A stretch of DNA of 29,177 nt from positions 1-29,177 of the forward strand of contig DJXD01000097.1 of assembly GCA_002449585.1 (NCBI GenBank), given 5' to 3'. The notes under the pieces were generated by a model. That model had not been told where the DNA came from. It searched no databases and was given only the letters and a program-made list of their open reading frames with translations. The first letter of the stretch is position 1, and each line of letters starts with the position of its first letter. This document shows positions 1 through 7,063 of the stretch, piece after piece. The translations under genes were made by a program, and so were the position numbers. This DNA comes from Ruminococcus sp. UBA7013. GTDB taxonomy: Bacteria; Bacillota; Clostridia; Oscillospirales; Ruminococcaceae.

Positions 1-109
1 TGCAGACAAACCTGTTGTAACCGTGTGACGCATGGAGTTAGCTTGTTTATGCTTAGTACACTGGTACTATCGAGCAAGAACCAAACCCGTTGGCGGGGGA
101 GGATGTCAC
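1..109 (+). mobile_element. Right end of an IS200/IS605-type (TnpB) element with omegaRNA-like region
   Basis: The stretch has the layout of the 3' end of a tnpB-type element: a possible last few tnpB codons (frame 2 reads ADKPVVTV then TGA at 26-28), then a non-coding stretch with a small hairpin (AGTAC 55-59 / GTACT 64-68). It closes with GAGCAAGAACC followed by a GC-rich end, GGCGGGGGAGGATGTCAC, at 92-109. That 18-base end recurs exactly inside the palindrome at 20237-20278. In this family the RNA made from the right end guides TnpB, and the bases just after the boundary act as the guide. The left end and nearly all of tnpB lie outside the window. The exact boundary and family are inferred from memory of such ends, not from a search. 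Confidence 0.55.
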
Positions 110-177
110 CAAAAAAGGTTCTTGATCATCTTGTTCAGGATAACCCTGCTCTTGTCTATGGCTCTCCGCCAGTCTGA
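110..177 (+). pseudogene. Tail of a small peptide frame cut by the IS end
   Basis: Directly after the IS end one frame reads PKKVLDHLVQDNPALVYGSP, then PV and TGA. Twelve bases after the stop is the start of the radical SAM gene. The composition looks protein-like: an amphipathic Lys/Asp/Leu stretch, then a short Pro-ending tail. The frame stays open back through the IS end, so the original 5' part is probably on the other side of the element. The only ATG (103) lies in the IS end and touches the GGGGGAGG, too close for normal initiation. A short gene just before a SPASM maturase is where a RiPP precursor would sit, but there is no proof that this was one. Confidence 0.35.
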
Positions 178-188
178 AAGGAATTATT

Positions 189-1262
189 ATGCTGAATACA
201 GAAATAAAAATTGCAAATCTGGAAAAACTCGCCGCTTATCGTGACGGTTTGTTCCAAAAGCCTGAACTTCGTCATCTGTTTCTGGAATTAACAATGAGAT
301 GCAATGAAAATTGTCTGCATTGTGGCAGTCGCTGTAATGATGTCACATCTGAAGAACTGACTTTGAAACAATATCAGGATTTTTTGACGCAGATTAAACA
401 AGATTTCGGAACACAGAAAAAAATGCTCTGCATTACCGGCGGAGAACCTCTGCTCCGGAAAGATTTTTTTGAAATCATGTCTTTTGCAAATGATCTCGGC
501 TTTGTATGGGGCATGACTAGCAACGGTACTCTGATTACGGATTCCGTTGCTGAAAAATTAGCAGATGCAGGAATGAAAACCATCTCTATCAGCCTAGATG
601 GACTGCCGGAAACACATGATGCTTTCCGGAGAACAAAAGGCGGTTGGGAGAAAGCCATGAACGGCATTCAATGCCTGATTCAAAACGGAAGTTTCCAGCA
701 TGTTCAGATCACAACAGTTGTCACACATAAAAGTATCAAAGAACTGGATGCTTTATATCAGATCTTCAATGATCTTGCTATTGATTCTTGGCGTATCATC
801 AATATGGAACCCATCGGAAGAGCAAAACAATATCCTGAACTGCTCTTGACAAAAGAAGATTATCAGCAATTATTTGAATTTATCCGGAACATGCGCATTG
901 CAGGTGAACCTGTCTGCTATGGATGCAGTCATTATTTAGGGTTGGAATATGAACGGGAAGTCCGGGACTGGTATTTTCTATGCATGGCCGGGATCTATAC
1001 AGCCAGCATCACAGCCAGTGGGGATATGATTGCCTGTTTGGATATTGAACGCCGTCCGGAATTTGTACAGGGAAATATCCTGCATGACAGATTTAAAGAT
1101 GTCTGGGAAAATAAATATCAGATCTTCCGGAAAAATCTCTGTGATGAAAATGCTGTCTGTGGGGCTTGTCCGGAAAAACAGTTCTGTCATGGCGGTGCTT
1201 ATCACAGCTGGGATTTTGAAAAACAACAGCCTTCTGTATGTTTCAGAAATATTTTATTTTAA
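189..1262 (+). CDS. Radical SAM/SPASM domain protein, putative peptide maturase
   Basis: A 357-residue cytoplasmic radical SAM enzyme. The SAM-binding 4Fe-4S motif CX3CX2C is C38, C42, C45, followed by a TGGEP motif near residue 90 and 'SISLDG' further on. The C-terminal part has the cysteine layout of a SPASM domain: C265 and C283, then C318, the CX2CX5C cluster C324/C327/C333, and C351, which could hold auxiliary clusters. C243 and C246 form an extra CxxC. SPASM enzymes usually modify ribosomally made peptides or an enzyme partner; the substrate here is unknown. The start follows AAAGGAATTATT. A small truncated peptide frame ends 12 bases upstream, and a NUDIX/NrtR-like gene follows 60 bases downstream. 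An IS end lies just upstream, so the native promoter may have been displaced. Confidence 0.85.
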   Translation: MLNTEIKIANLEKLAAYRDGLFQKPELRHLFLELTMRCNENCLHCGSRCNDVTSEELTLKQYQDFLTQIKQDFGTQKKMLCITGGEPLLRKDFFEIMSFANDLGFVWGMTSNGTLITDSVAEKLADAGMKTISISLDGLPETHDAFRRTKGGWEKAMNGIQCLIQNGSFQHVQITTVVTHKSIKELDALYQIFNDLAIDSWRIINMEPIGRAKQYPELLLTKEDYQQLFEFIRNMRIAGEPVCYGCSHYLGLEYEREVRDWYFLCMAGIYTASITASGDMIACLDIERRPEFVQGNILHDRFKDVWENKYQIFRKNLCDENAVCGACPEKQFCHGGAYHSWDFEKQQPSVCFRNILF

Positions 1263-1269
1263 TAAAACG

Positions 1270-1289
1270 CTTTCGTGAAGATACGAAAG
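1270..1289 (+). other. Short intergenic hairpin
   Basis: A 7-bp perfect inverted repeat (CTTTCGT / ACGAAAG) with a 6-base loop lies between the radical SAM gene and the NUDIX gene. No run of T follows, so it is unlikely to be an intrinsic terminator. It could be an RNA processing or stability element between two co-transcribed genes, or chance. Confidence 0.3.
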
Positions 1290-1322
1290 TGAAAATCACC
1301 AGATCAGAAAGGAAATTTGAAC

Positions 1323-2150
1323 ATGAATCAGGAAGAACAACAGTTTTTAGAAAATTATAATGCTGAACAATATTGGAAGCCCTCTGTGACAGCAGATATT
1401 GCTGTGTTTGCCATTCAGCGAGAGGCAGGTGCAACATATAGGCTTGATCCTAAAAAAAAGCTTTGTCTTTTGTTAATCAAGCGAGGTGCACCGCCATTCA
1501 AAGACTGCTGGGCATTGCCTGGCGGTTTTCTGCGAGAAACAGAAACAATGACAGAATGCGCCGCAAGGGAACTGTATGAAGAAACTGGCGCAGAAGCTAC
1601 CGTTCTCCGACATATCGGCGTATTCAGCGGCCTGAAACGTGATCCCCGTACGAGAGTGATTTCCAATGCGTTCCTGTCTGTTCTATCAGAAGAAAAACTT
1701 GAAAATATGAAAATTGCCGCTGGAGATGATGCCGCTTATGCTGGCTGGTTTGAAATCCAGTTTACACAAGGCAAAAAAGGAGAATATCTGCTTACGCTTC
1801 AGCATGATGATATTAAAATTTATTCCAGTATGAAAAAAATAAAAAATAAATATGGGATGACGGAATTTAAAATTCTAAAAAATGGCGGATTTGCGTTTGA
1901 TCACGCAGAAATCATTGCTTCAGCAATTACACATCTGCGCTATGAAACAAAACATTTTGAACTGATTTTTGATTTCTTGCCGGAAAAATTCACCCTCTCT
2001 GATTTACAGGAAATTGAAGAGCGTGTTTCTGGAAAAACACTGCTGGCATCTAATTACCGCCGCAAAGCTGAAAATTTTCTCACACAAACCGGAGAAATGA
2101 CTAATGGATTTGGGCATCGTCCTGCAAGATTATTCACCAGAAAAAAATAA
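1323..2150 (+). CDS. NUDIX hydrolase with C-terminal winged helix, NrtR-like
   Basis: A 275-residue protein with an intact NUDIX box GX5EX7REUXEEXGU at residues 68-90 (GFLRETE ... RELYEETGA), so pyrophosphohydrolase chemistry on an ADP-ribose-like substrate is possible. The C-terminal third (FELIFDFLPEKFTLSDLQEI ... RPARLF) matches the winged-helix segment of NrtR proteins, which repress NAD-metabolism genes in response to ADP-ribose. The protein could be an enzyme, a regulator or both. ATG 1323 is chosen because AAAGGAA lies about 8 bases before it; an in-frame TTG six bases earlier sits too close. It is 60 bases behind the radical SAM gene and probably co-transcribed with it. No pnc or nad genes are nearby. 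Confidence 0.8.
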   Translation: MNQEEQQFLENYNAEQYWKPSVTADIAVFAIQREAGATYRLDPKKKLCLLLIKRGAPPFKDCWALPGGFLRETETMTECAARELYEETGAEATVLRHIGVFSGLKRDPRTRVISNAFLSVLSEEKLENMKIAAGDDAAYAGWFEIQFTQGKKGEYLLTLQHDDIKIYSSMKKIKNKYGMTEFKILKNGGFAFDHAEIIASAITHLRYETKHFELIFDFLPEKFTLSDLQEIEERVSGKTLLASNYRRKAENFLTQTGEMTNGFGHRPARLFTRKK

Positions 2151-2165
2151 TACCTGATTTACGGC

Positions 2166-2194
2166 TTCACTTTTCTGAATGCTAGGCATATAAT
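2166..2194 (+). promoter_or_regulatory. Sigma-A-type promoter for the amidase gene
   Basis: TTCACT (-35), a 17-base spacer, then TATAAT (-10), ending 33 bases before the amidase start. It suggests the amidase is transcribed on its own. Confidence 0.7.
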
Positions 2195-2227
2195 AGCAAT
2201 AAATCCAATTTTTAAGGAGAATGCTTT

Positions 2228-2968
2228 ATGCCAAAAATTTTCCTCAGCCCCTCTACACAAGAGTTTAATCCCTATGTTGATGGCGGAACAGAAGAACAGT
2301 ATATGAATCTGCTTGCGGATGCTATGGAGCCGTATCTCAAAGCCAGCGGAATCGCTTTTGTCAGAAATGATCCTGATGCTGGTGCTGCTGGTGCAATTGC
2401 TGATTCTAATTCAGCATATTATGATGTGCATCTTGCCTTGCATTCTAACGCTTCGCCGGAAGATATGGCCGGTCTGCTGCGTGGCATTGATATTTATTAT
2501 TCCCCTTACAGCATGGCCAGCGAACGACTTGCAATCACGATTGCCAATAATCTGAAAAGCATCTATCCCATTCCTTCCAAAGTGACAGCAAGGCCAACAA
2601 CCAGCCTAGGAGAAGTCCGGCGTACGAATGCGGTGGCTGTGCTTTGTGAATTGGGATATCATGATAATAAAGAAGATGCCGCCTGGATCAGAAATAATCT
2701 GAATGCCATTGCGGCAAATATCACAGAATCACTATGTGATTATTTTGGAATTCCATTTATCATGCCTACAGCCGTTGTCAAAGGCGTTGTTGTGACAGAT
2801 GGTTCAGGGCTGAATCTGAGATCATATCCCAGCATGAGTGGGGGAGTCGTCACCTCTATTCCAAATGGTTCATCTGTAATGGTTTACGGAATGGTCAACG
2901 GCTGGTATGTTGTCAGCTGGAATGATTTTGTTGGCTATGCATATTCAGATTATATTGTCATTGGCTAA
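2228..2968 (+). CDS. N-acetylmuramoyl-L-alanine amidase (Amidase_3) with SH3 domain
   Basis: A 246-residue peptidoglycan amidase. Residues 1-180 form an Amidase_3 fold: 'DVHLALHSNA' supplies the second zinc-binding His and 'VLCELGYHDN' the catalytic Glu region. A bacterial SH3 domain fills the C terminus (VVVTDGSGLNLRSYPS ... YSDYIVIG) and would bind cell wall. The usual GHGG with the first zinc ligand is replaced by 'IFLSPSTQEFN', while a Glu (GGTEEQ) remains at the next ligand site. This is a known Clostridia variant as far as I recall. There is no signal peptide or membrane segment, so it may reach the wall after lysis, with a holin, or in the mother cell. AAGGAG precedes the ATG by about 8 bases. 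A terminator follows. Confidence 0.85.
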   Translation: MPKIFLSPSTQEFNPYVDGGTEEQYMNLLADAMEPYLKASGIAFVRNDPDAGAAGAIADSNSAYYDVHLALHSNASPEDMAGLLRGIDIYYSPYSMASERLAITIANNLKSIYPIPSKVTARPTTSLGEVRRTNAVAVLCELGYHDNKEDAAWIRNNLNAIAANITESLCDYFGIPFIMPTAVVKGVVVTDGSGLNLRSYPSMSGGVVTSIPNGSSVMVYGMVNGWYVVSWNDFVGYAYSDYIVIG

Positions 2969-2975
2969 AACAGAA

Positions 2976-2997
2976 ACCGCCCGGAAATCCGGGCGGT
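2976..2997 (+). terminator. Intrinsic terminator, probably two-way
   Basis: A 9-bp GC-rich perfect stem (ACCGCCCGG / CCGGGCGGT) with an AAAT loop lies between two converging genes. Reading the minus strand, the stem is followed by TTCTGTTTT, so it may end the AbrB-type transcript better than the amidase transcript. Confidence 0.8.
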
Positions 2998-3025
2998 CTG
3001 TTTATCTGTATAAAAATCTCTGTGA

Positions 3026-3277
3026 TTATTCGCCCTGTGTTTTAAGAGCATCAAGGCAGTCATGGCAGATTTTCTTTTCACGGAATTCAATCAGATTTTC
3101 CTCTTCTTTGCCGCAGAGGATGCAATTCTGCTGACTTTTTCTCAGAATAATTGTATCTCCCTCCAGGAAAATATGAAGATAGTCGTTCTGATTGATGTCC
3201 AAACTTTTTCTAAGCTCTTTCGGCAGAACAAATCTGCCCAGACCGTCAACACGTCTGAAAATACCTGTACTTTTCAT
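3026..3277 (-). CDS. AbrB/SpoVT-family transcriptional regulator with C-terminal zinc ribbon
   Basis: An 83-residue protein. Residues 1-48 are a SpoVT/AbrB swapped-hairpin DNA-binding domain (MKSTGIFRRVDGLGRFVLPK, then ELRKSL). The tail carries two CxxC pairs, C52/C55 and C71/C74, a likely structural zinc ribbon. AbrB-type proteins bind DNA as dimers or tetramers and often repress transition-state genes. The start follows CAGGAGTGAATTTCA. It lies 30 bases behind yebC on the same strand, so it is probably transcribed from the yebC promoter. Its target is unknown. Confidence 0.85.
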   Translation of the reverse strand: MKSTGIFRRVDGLGRFVLPKELRKSLDINQNDYLHIFLEGDTIILRKSQQNCILCGKEEENLIEFREKKICHDCLDALKTQGE

Positions 3278-3307
3278 TGAAATTCACTCCTGTTTCTCAT
3301 AAATGTC

Positions 3308-4045
3308 TTATGCATCTTCTTCGGGCTGTTCCCAGTTATGATATACATTCTGGACATCATCATTTTCTTCCAGATGATCCAGAAGAAGCTGCATTTTCTT
3401 AATAGCGTCTTCATCCGTCAGTGCAGTATAATTTGACGGAATTTTTTCTGTCTCAGCAGACAGAATATGATAGCCTTTTTCGGTCAGTGCTTCTCGCATC
3501 GTATGAACTGCGGAAGGGGCACACTCCATAATGATAGTATCCTCTTCTATTGTCAGATCATCACCGCCGCATTCAAAGCAATCTTCCATAGCAGTATCTT
3601 CATCCATTCCCGTATTTTCGACAACAACAATTCCTTTTTCTGTAAACATAAAAGATACACAGCCTGTTGTGCCGAGGTTTCCGCCGAATTTATCAAAATA
3701 ATGTCGAATATCGCCGGCAGTACGGTTCTTATTGTCCGTCAGGCATTCCACAATTACGGCAACACCGCTAGGGCCATAGCCTTCATAGACCATAGATTCA
3801 TAATTATTCTTACTGCCTTCTCCAGATGCTTTTTTAATCAGACGTTCGATATTATCATTAGGCACATTATTGGATTTTGCTTTTGCAATCAGATCACGAA
3901 GTTTAGAATTCGCATTCGGATCTGCACCGCCTTCTTTGATACATACGATCATTTCACGGCCGATTTTAGTAAAGATTTTAGCCTTGACGGCATCCGTTGC
4001 TTCTTTTTTACGCTTGATATTATTCCATTTGGAATGTCCTGACAT
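3308..4045 (-). CDS. yebC: YebC/PmpR family protein, translation factor or regulator
   Basis: A 245-residue member of the YebC/TACO1 family. The start MSGHSKWNNIKRKKEATDAV is the family signature and fixes the start codon, so the extra upstream in-frame residues are not used. 'EGYGPSGVAVIVECLTDNKN' is also typical. The length is normal for the family. YebC-type proteins have been described both as transcription regulators and as ribosome-associated factors helping translation through proline stretches. The ribosome binding site is weak (CGGAAC). A strong promoter lies 66-94 bases upstream, and the AbrB-type gene follows in the same operon. Confidence 0.95.
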   Translation of the reverse strand: MSGHSKWNNIKRKKEATDAVKAKIFTKIGREMIVCIKEGGADPNANSKLRDLIAKAKSNNVPNDNIERLIKKASGEGSKNNYESMVYEGYGPSGVAVIVECLTDNKNRTAGDIRHYFDKFGGNLGTTGCVSFMFTEKGIVVVENTGMDEDTAMEDCFECGGDDLTIEEDTIIMECAPSAVHTMREALTEKGYHILSAETEKIPSNYTALTDEDAIKKMQLLLDHLEENDDVQNVYHNWEQPEEDA

Positions 4046-4110
4046 GAAAGTTCCGTTATTGAAAACTGATGAAAGGCTTTTTATGTTTGATTTATCTGCC
4101 TGACAAGGAT

Positions 4111-4139
4111 AGTATAACACAAAAATGCGATTTTGTCAA
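4111..4139 (-). promoter_or_regulatory. Sigma-A promoter for yebC-abrB operon
   Basis: On the minus strand: TTGACA, a 17-base spacer, then TATACT. This is close to consensus and the best-scoring promoter between mrnC and yebC. Confidence 0.85.
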
Positions 4140-4192
4140 GTATCAATAACGGTTTTCACCTCTCTTTCTTGTAAAATATTCACCTGGCCTGA

Positions 4193-4600
4193 TTAGTCAT
4201 CATTGATTTTCAGGATTTCTGTCTGCATGTTCCAGATTTCCCGGAAAAGTGATTCTAATCGCTCTGTATTGCCGCACAGATGCAGATAGCCAAAAACGGC
4301 TTCCAATCCGGTTGCCTTGCGATAATCTGCGGGAGCGGCACTTTTGGGAACAGAACTGACAGCATTTCTGCCTCGGTGGAATACAGCCTGTTCCGCTTCG
4401 GTCAGCTCCAGCCGCTCGGCAGCTCTTGCCTGATAGGCCGCACAAACCAACTTGATTTTTGCATCATGCAGATTTTTAACAGAAGTATTTCCTTCTTCTG
4501 TGATGGCCGTCCGGATCATCAGTTCATAAACACTGTCGCCGAGAAAGGCCAATGCCAGCGGACTGAACTGCCGGGCTTCTTTTTCTGAGAGAATTTTCAT
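4193..4600 (-). CDS. mrnC: Mini-ribonuclease 3 (Mini-III)
   Basis: A 135-residue RNase III catalytic domain without a double-stranded RNA-binding domain, the normal size for Mini-III. 'SPLALAFLGDSVYELMIR' near the N terminus is the family signature and holds a metal-binding Asp. Mini-III matures the ends of 23S rRNA in Gram-positive bacteria. The start lies six bases behind the obg stop on the same strand, so the two are surely co-transcribed. No clear terminator follows before the yebC promoter region. Confidence 0.93.
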   Translation of the reverse strand: MKILSEKEARQFSPLALAFLGDSVYELMIRTAITEEGNTSVKNLHDAKIKLVCAAYQARAAERLELTEAEQAVFHRGRNAVSSVPKSAAPADYRKATGLEAVFGYLHLCGNTERLESLFREIWNMQTEILKINDD

Positions 4601-4606
4601 GCTGGT

Positions 4607-5887
4607 TTACCTGACATAATCAAATTCAAAGCCGAATAAATTGACAGTATCGCCTTCCTGAATCCCCATCTCTTCCAGCTTGTCAATAATGCCGCTGGAA
4701 CGCAGTACTCGTTGAAAATACTGCAAAGAAGAGTAATCATCCATATTGACTGTACGGAGTACCGGTTCAAGCCAAGGAGCGGAAATATAATAAATACCGT
4801 CTTGTATTTCAATTTCAAATTCCTGCCGGGAAGAAAATCGGGCTTCCCAGTCAGCAGGTGTCATAGGCTGTGCTTCATAGATTTTTACAGGGGGAAGCTC
4901 TGCCAGCTTTTCACTGACAAAATTCATCAATTCTTTCGTGCCAGCTGTGGTGGCAGCCGAAACCGCAAAAAATGGCAGGCGTTTGGATTGAACGAATGAT
5001 TCCAGTGCAGCAATCTGTTCTGGTGTGGCCATATCAGATTTATTGGCAACAACTACCTGCGGACATTCTGCCAAAGATTCACTAAAATTAGCAAGTTCAT
5101 GATTGATTTTTGTAAAATCTTCTGCGGGGTCACGTCCTTCTGAACCGGATACATCCAGAACATGCAGAATTAAACGGCATCTTTCAACATGACGGAGAAA
5201 TTCATGCCCCAGTCCTGTGCCTTCGCTTGCCCCTTCAATCAGGCCGGGAATATCCGCCATAACAAAAGAACGTTCTTCATCTAGGCGAACGACACCCAGA
5301 ACAGGGGTCAACGTTGTAAAATGATAATTAGCGATCTTGGGTTTTGCTGCGCTGACAACAGAGATCAGCGTAGATTTTCCAACATTGGGAAAACCAACAA
5401 GTCCAACATCGGCAAGCAGTTTCAATTCCAGCGTAACATCAAGGCTTTCTCCTGGAAATCCGGGCTTAGCAAAACGGGGAATCTGCCTGGTGGAAGTGGC
5501 AAAATTAGAATTCCCTTTGCCGCCTCGTCCACCTCTTGCAAGGATATGAGGTGCATCATCAGAAATATCGGCAAGAATACGGCCTGTTTCTGCTTCTTTA
5601 ACGAGCGTTCCTCTTGGAACTTTGATCAAAAGATCAGGAGCACTTTTTCCGGTGCATCGATTGCCCCGGCCGTTTTCTCCATTCTGAGCGGCAAATTTTC
5701 TTTGATACCGGAAATCGATCAGAGTAGAAAGATGATCATCTGCTTGAAATACAATATTGCCACCGCTGCCGCCATCGCCTCCGTCAGGCCCTCCAGCGGC
5801 AACATATTTTTCTCTGTGAAACGAAACCGCACCGTCTCCGCCGTCACCAGCTTTGATTTTGATCCGGACTTTATCAACAAATGACAT
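4607..5887 (-). CDS. obg: Obg family GTPase (ObgE/CgtA)
   Basis: A 426-residue ribosome-associated GTPase needed for 50S assembly and stress control. The glycine-rich Obg fold spans residues 1-158 (MSFVDKVRIKIKAGDGGDGA). The GTPase domain has a P-loop (GFPNVGKST), DIPGLIEGAS and NKSD. The C-terminal OCT domain ends in 'NLFGFEFDYVR', as in Firmicutes Obg. The ATG giving MSFVD fits the family start and has AAAGGATTTGCAGCT upstream; a further in-frame ATG 36 bases earlier is rejected. It is paired with mrnC and lies downstream of rpmA across a likely attenuator hairpin. Confidence 0.97.
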   Translation of the reverse strand: MSFVDKVRIKIKAGDGGDGAVSFHREKYVAAGGPDGGDGGSGGNIVFQADDHLSTLIDFRYQRKFAAQNGENGRGNRCTGKSAPDLLIKVPRGTLVKEAETGRILADISDDAPHILARGGRGGKGNSNFATSTRQIPRFAKPGFPGESLDVTLELKLLADVGLVGFPNVGKSTLISVVSAAKPKIANYHFTTLTPVLGVVRLDEERSFVMADIPGLIEGASEGTGLGHEFLRHVERCRLILHVLDVSGSEGRDPAEDFTKINHELANFSESLAECPQVVVANKSDMATPEQIAALESFVQSKRLPFFAVSAATTAGTKELMNFVSEKLAELPPVKIYEAQPMTPADWEARFSSRQEFEIEIQDGIYYISAPWLEPVLRTVNMDDYSSLQYFQRVLRSSGIIDKLEEMGIQEGDTVNLFGFEFDYVR

Positions 5888-5914
5888 AGCTGCAAATCCT
5901 TTCGTTTCAAAACA

Positions 5915-5948
5915 AAATCCCAAGCTTTGCGGAGAAAGCCAGGGATTT
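5915..5948 (-). terminator. Hairpin with T-rich tail between rpmA and obg
   Basis: The outer stem AAATCCC / GGGATTT and inner stem GCTTT / AAAGC form a hairpin in the minus-strand transcript, followed by TTGTTTTG. It probably ends most ribosomal-protein transcripts and lets some read into obg. The T run is imperfect, so a partial terminator is the best reading. Confidence 0.6.
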
Positions 5949-5965
5949 AATGTGTTTCACATTCA

Positions 5966-6244
5966 TTAGTCGGCGTAAACACTGACACGTTTACGGTCAC
6001 GACCCCAGCGTTCAAATTTTACTCTGCCTTCTACCATAGCGAACAGAGTGTCATCTGAGCCACGGCCAACACCCACACCGGGATGAATATGTGTGCCACG
6101 CTGGCGAACGAGAATATTTCCAGCTTTCACGAGCTGACCGTCTGCACGCTTTACACCGAGTCTCTTAGATTCAGAGTCACGGCCATTTTTTGTAGAGCCC
6201 ATACCTTTTTTATGGGCAAAAAACTGCATACTAATTCTGAGCAT
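5966..6244 (-). CDS. rpmA: 50S ribosomal protein L27 with cleavable N-terminal extension
   Basis: A 92-residue L27. The N terminus is MLRISMQFF followed by AHKKGMGSTKNGRDSESK. The first nine residues form the Firmicutes extension that Prp protease removes after FF, exposing Ala10 for insertion near the peptidyl transferase centre. The usual LQFFA cleavage box appears here as MQFFA. The Prp gene sits immediately upstream in the operon, which fits. It is followed by a hairpin and then obg. Confidence 0.97.
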   Translation of the reverse strand: MLRISMQFFAHKKGMGSTKNGRDSESKRLGVKRADGQLVKAGNILVRQRGTHIHPGVGVGRGSDDTLFAMVEGRVKFERWGRDRKRVSVYAD

Positions 6245-6260
6245 TTTTACACCTCCGAAA

Positions 6261-6569
6261 TTATGAGATTATTCTAATCGTCTGTGGATAGTCTTCCGAG
6301 AGATACTGCAAATGCGACAGAAGCGCATCCAGAACAAGAGAACCGTTTCCGGTTTCCGGATGTTTCAGATTAATTCTGATCAAATTATTTTCTGCGGAAA
6401 CATCTGCCTGTTCCTGAAATGTTTCTGTGATCAAGTTAGCGGAAAGCTGTACTGCGGAAGAGACCGCCGCACAGACAATATCTTGACCAGCATCTGCAAA
6501 TTCTGCATGTCCGCTGATGGAACAGCGGAAGATTGTGCCGTTTTGGCTTTCAAATGCAGCTCGGATCAT
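6261..6569 (-). CDS. prp: Ribosomal-processing cysteine protease Prp
   Basis: A 102-residue cysteine protease (YsxB family) that trims the L27 N-terminal extension. The catalytic pair is H21 (SGHAEFADAG) and C33 (DIVCAAVS), spaced as in the Staphylococcus enzyme (H22/C34). Its start overlaps the rplU stop by ATGA, and rpmA follows 16 bases later, giving the standard Firmicutes rplU-prp-rpmA order. The extended L27 downstream is its expected substrate. Confidence 0.94.
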   Translation of the reverse strand: MIRAAFESQNGTIFRCSISGHAEFADAGQDIVCAAVSSAVQLSANLITETFQEQADVSAENNLIRINLKHPETGNGSLVLDALLSHLQYLSEDYPQTIRIIS

Positions 6570-6877
6570 GCCTGGATAGATTCGATCTGTACCTGTGTAT
6601 ACGGCTGTCTGTGACCCATTTTTCTCTTTTCGCCTTTTTTAGGCTTGTAAGTGAAAACGGTAATTTTCTTAGCTTTGCCGTTTTTGAGTACTTTTGCGGT
6701 TACAGCTGCGCCTTCGACATAAGGAGCGCCGATTTTGAGACCGCTTTCTGTGCTGACTGCAACAATTTTGTCAAAGTTTACAGTCTGGTCAGCTTCTGCA
6801 TTGATTTTTTCAATGAAAACAACATCGCCTTCCTGTACACGAACCTGCTTGCCACCTGTTTCAATTACTGCGTACAT
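6566..6877 (-). CDS. rplU: 50S ribosomal protein L21
   Basis: A 103-residue L21, normal length. It begins MYAVIETGGKQVRVQEGD and has the typical 'KITVFTYKPKKGEKRKMGHR' patch that contacts 23S rRNA. The ATG at this start has AGCAGGT seven bases before it; an in-frame GTG nine bases further upstream overlaps that site and is rejected. The stop overlaps the prp start. A near-consensus promoter lies about 90 bases upstream with a structured leader between, so L21 autoregulation is possible. Confidence 0.97.
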   Translation of the reverse strand: MYAVIETGGKQVRVQEGDVVFIEKINAEADQTVNFDKIVAVSTESGLKIGAPYVEGAAVTAKVLKNGKAKKITVFTYKPKKGEKRKMGHRQPYTQVQIESIQA

Positions 6878-6960
6878 GTGTTGCACCTGCTTTCTGATAA
6901 ACTCGCTGTGACGGGCGGCAGCGGAAACTGCACTTGAAAAGATAAGCCTGACACATGCGG
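6878..6960 (-). promoter_or_regulatory. Putative ribosomal protein L21 leader
   Basis: The transcript between the promoter and rplU is about 85 bases. It contains GC-rich, self-complementary segments such as CAGTTTCCGCTG and GCCGCCCGTCACAGCG. Its place and size fit the Rfam L21 leader, which is found before rplU-prp-rpmA operons in Firmicutes. The family match is inferred from position and general look, not from a covariance search. Confidence 0.45.
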
Positions 6961-6967
6961 CAAGTTT

Positions 6968-6996
6968 ATTTTACCACAAAAAAAATGATTTGTCAA
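6968..6996 (-). promoter_or_regulatory. Sigma-A promoter for rplU-prp-rpmA
   Basis: On the minus strand: TTGACA, a 17-base spacer, then TAAAAT. This is close to consensus, as expected for a ribosomal protein operon. Confidence 0.85.
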
Positions 6997-7011
6997 GTCC
7001 TGAGAAGAATT

Positions 7012-7056
7012 TTTTTAAAAAAATTCAGTCTTTTTTGCATTTCACAAAAAAGACTG
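7012..7056 (-). terminator. Strong intrinsic terminator
   Basis: A 12-bp perfect stem (CAGTCTTTTTTG / CAAAAAAGACTG) with a 7-base loop, followed on the minus strand by AATTTTTTT. It lies just after the stop of the small 66-residue gene and before the rplU promoter, so it insulates the two operons. Confidence 0.85.
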
Positions 7057-7063
7057 ATGGAAA

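Noticed and set aside
32..244. A plus-strand frame at the left edge that might encode a 70-residue peptide
   Set aside because: It runs through the IS end and into the start of the radical SAM gene in the wrong frame, has no good ribosome binding site, and its sequence looks random.
3467..4042. A 191-codon open frame opposite yebC
   Set aside because: It is fully inside a certain gene on the other strand, has no ribosome binding site, and is very rich in Phe and Ile as expected for an antisense reading.
6533..6937. A 134-codon plus-strand frame over prp and rplU
   Set aside because: It is antisense to two certain genes and full of Phe and Cys with no motif.
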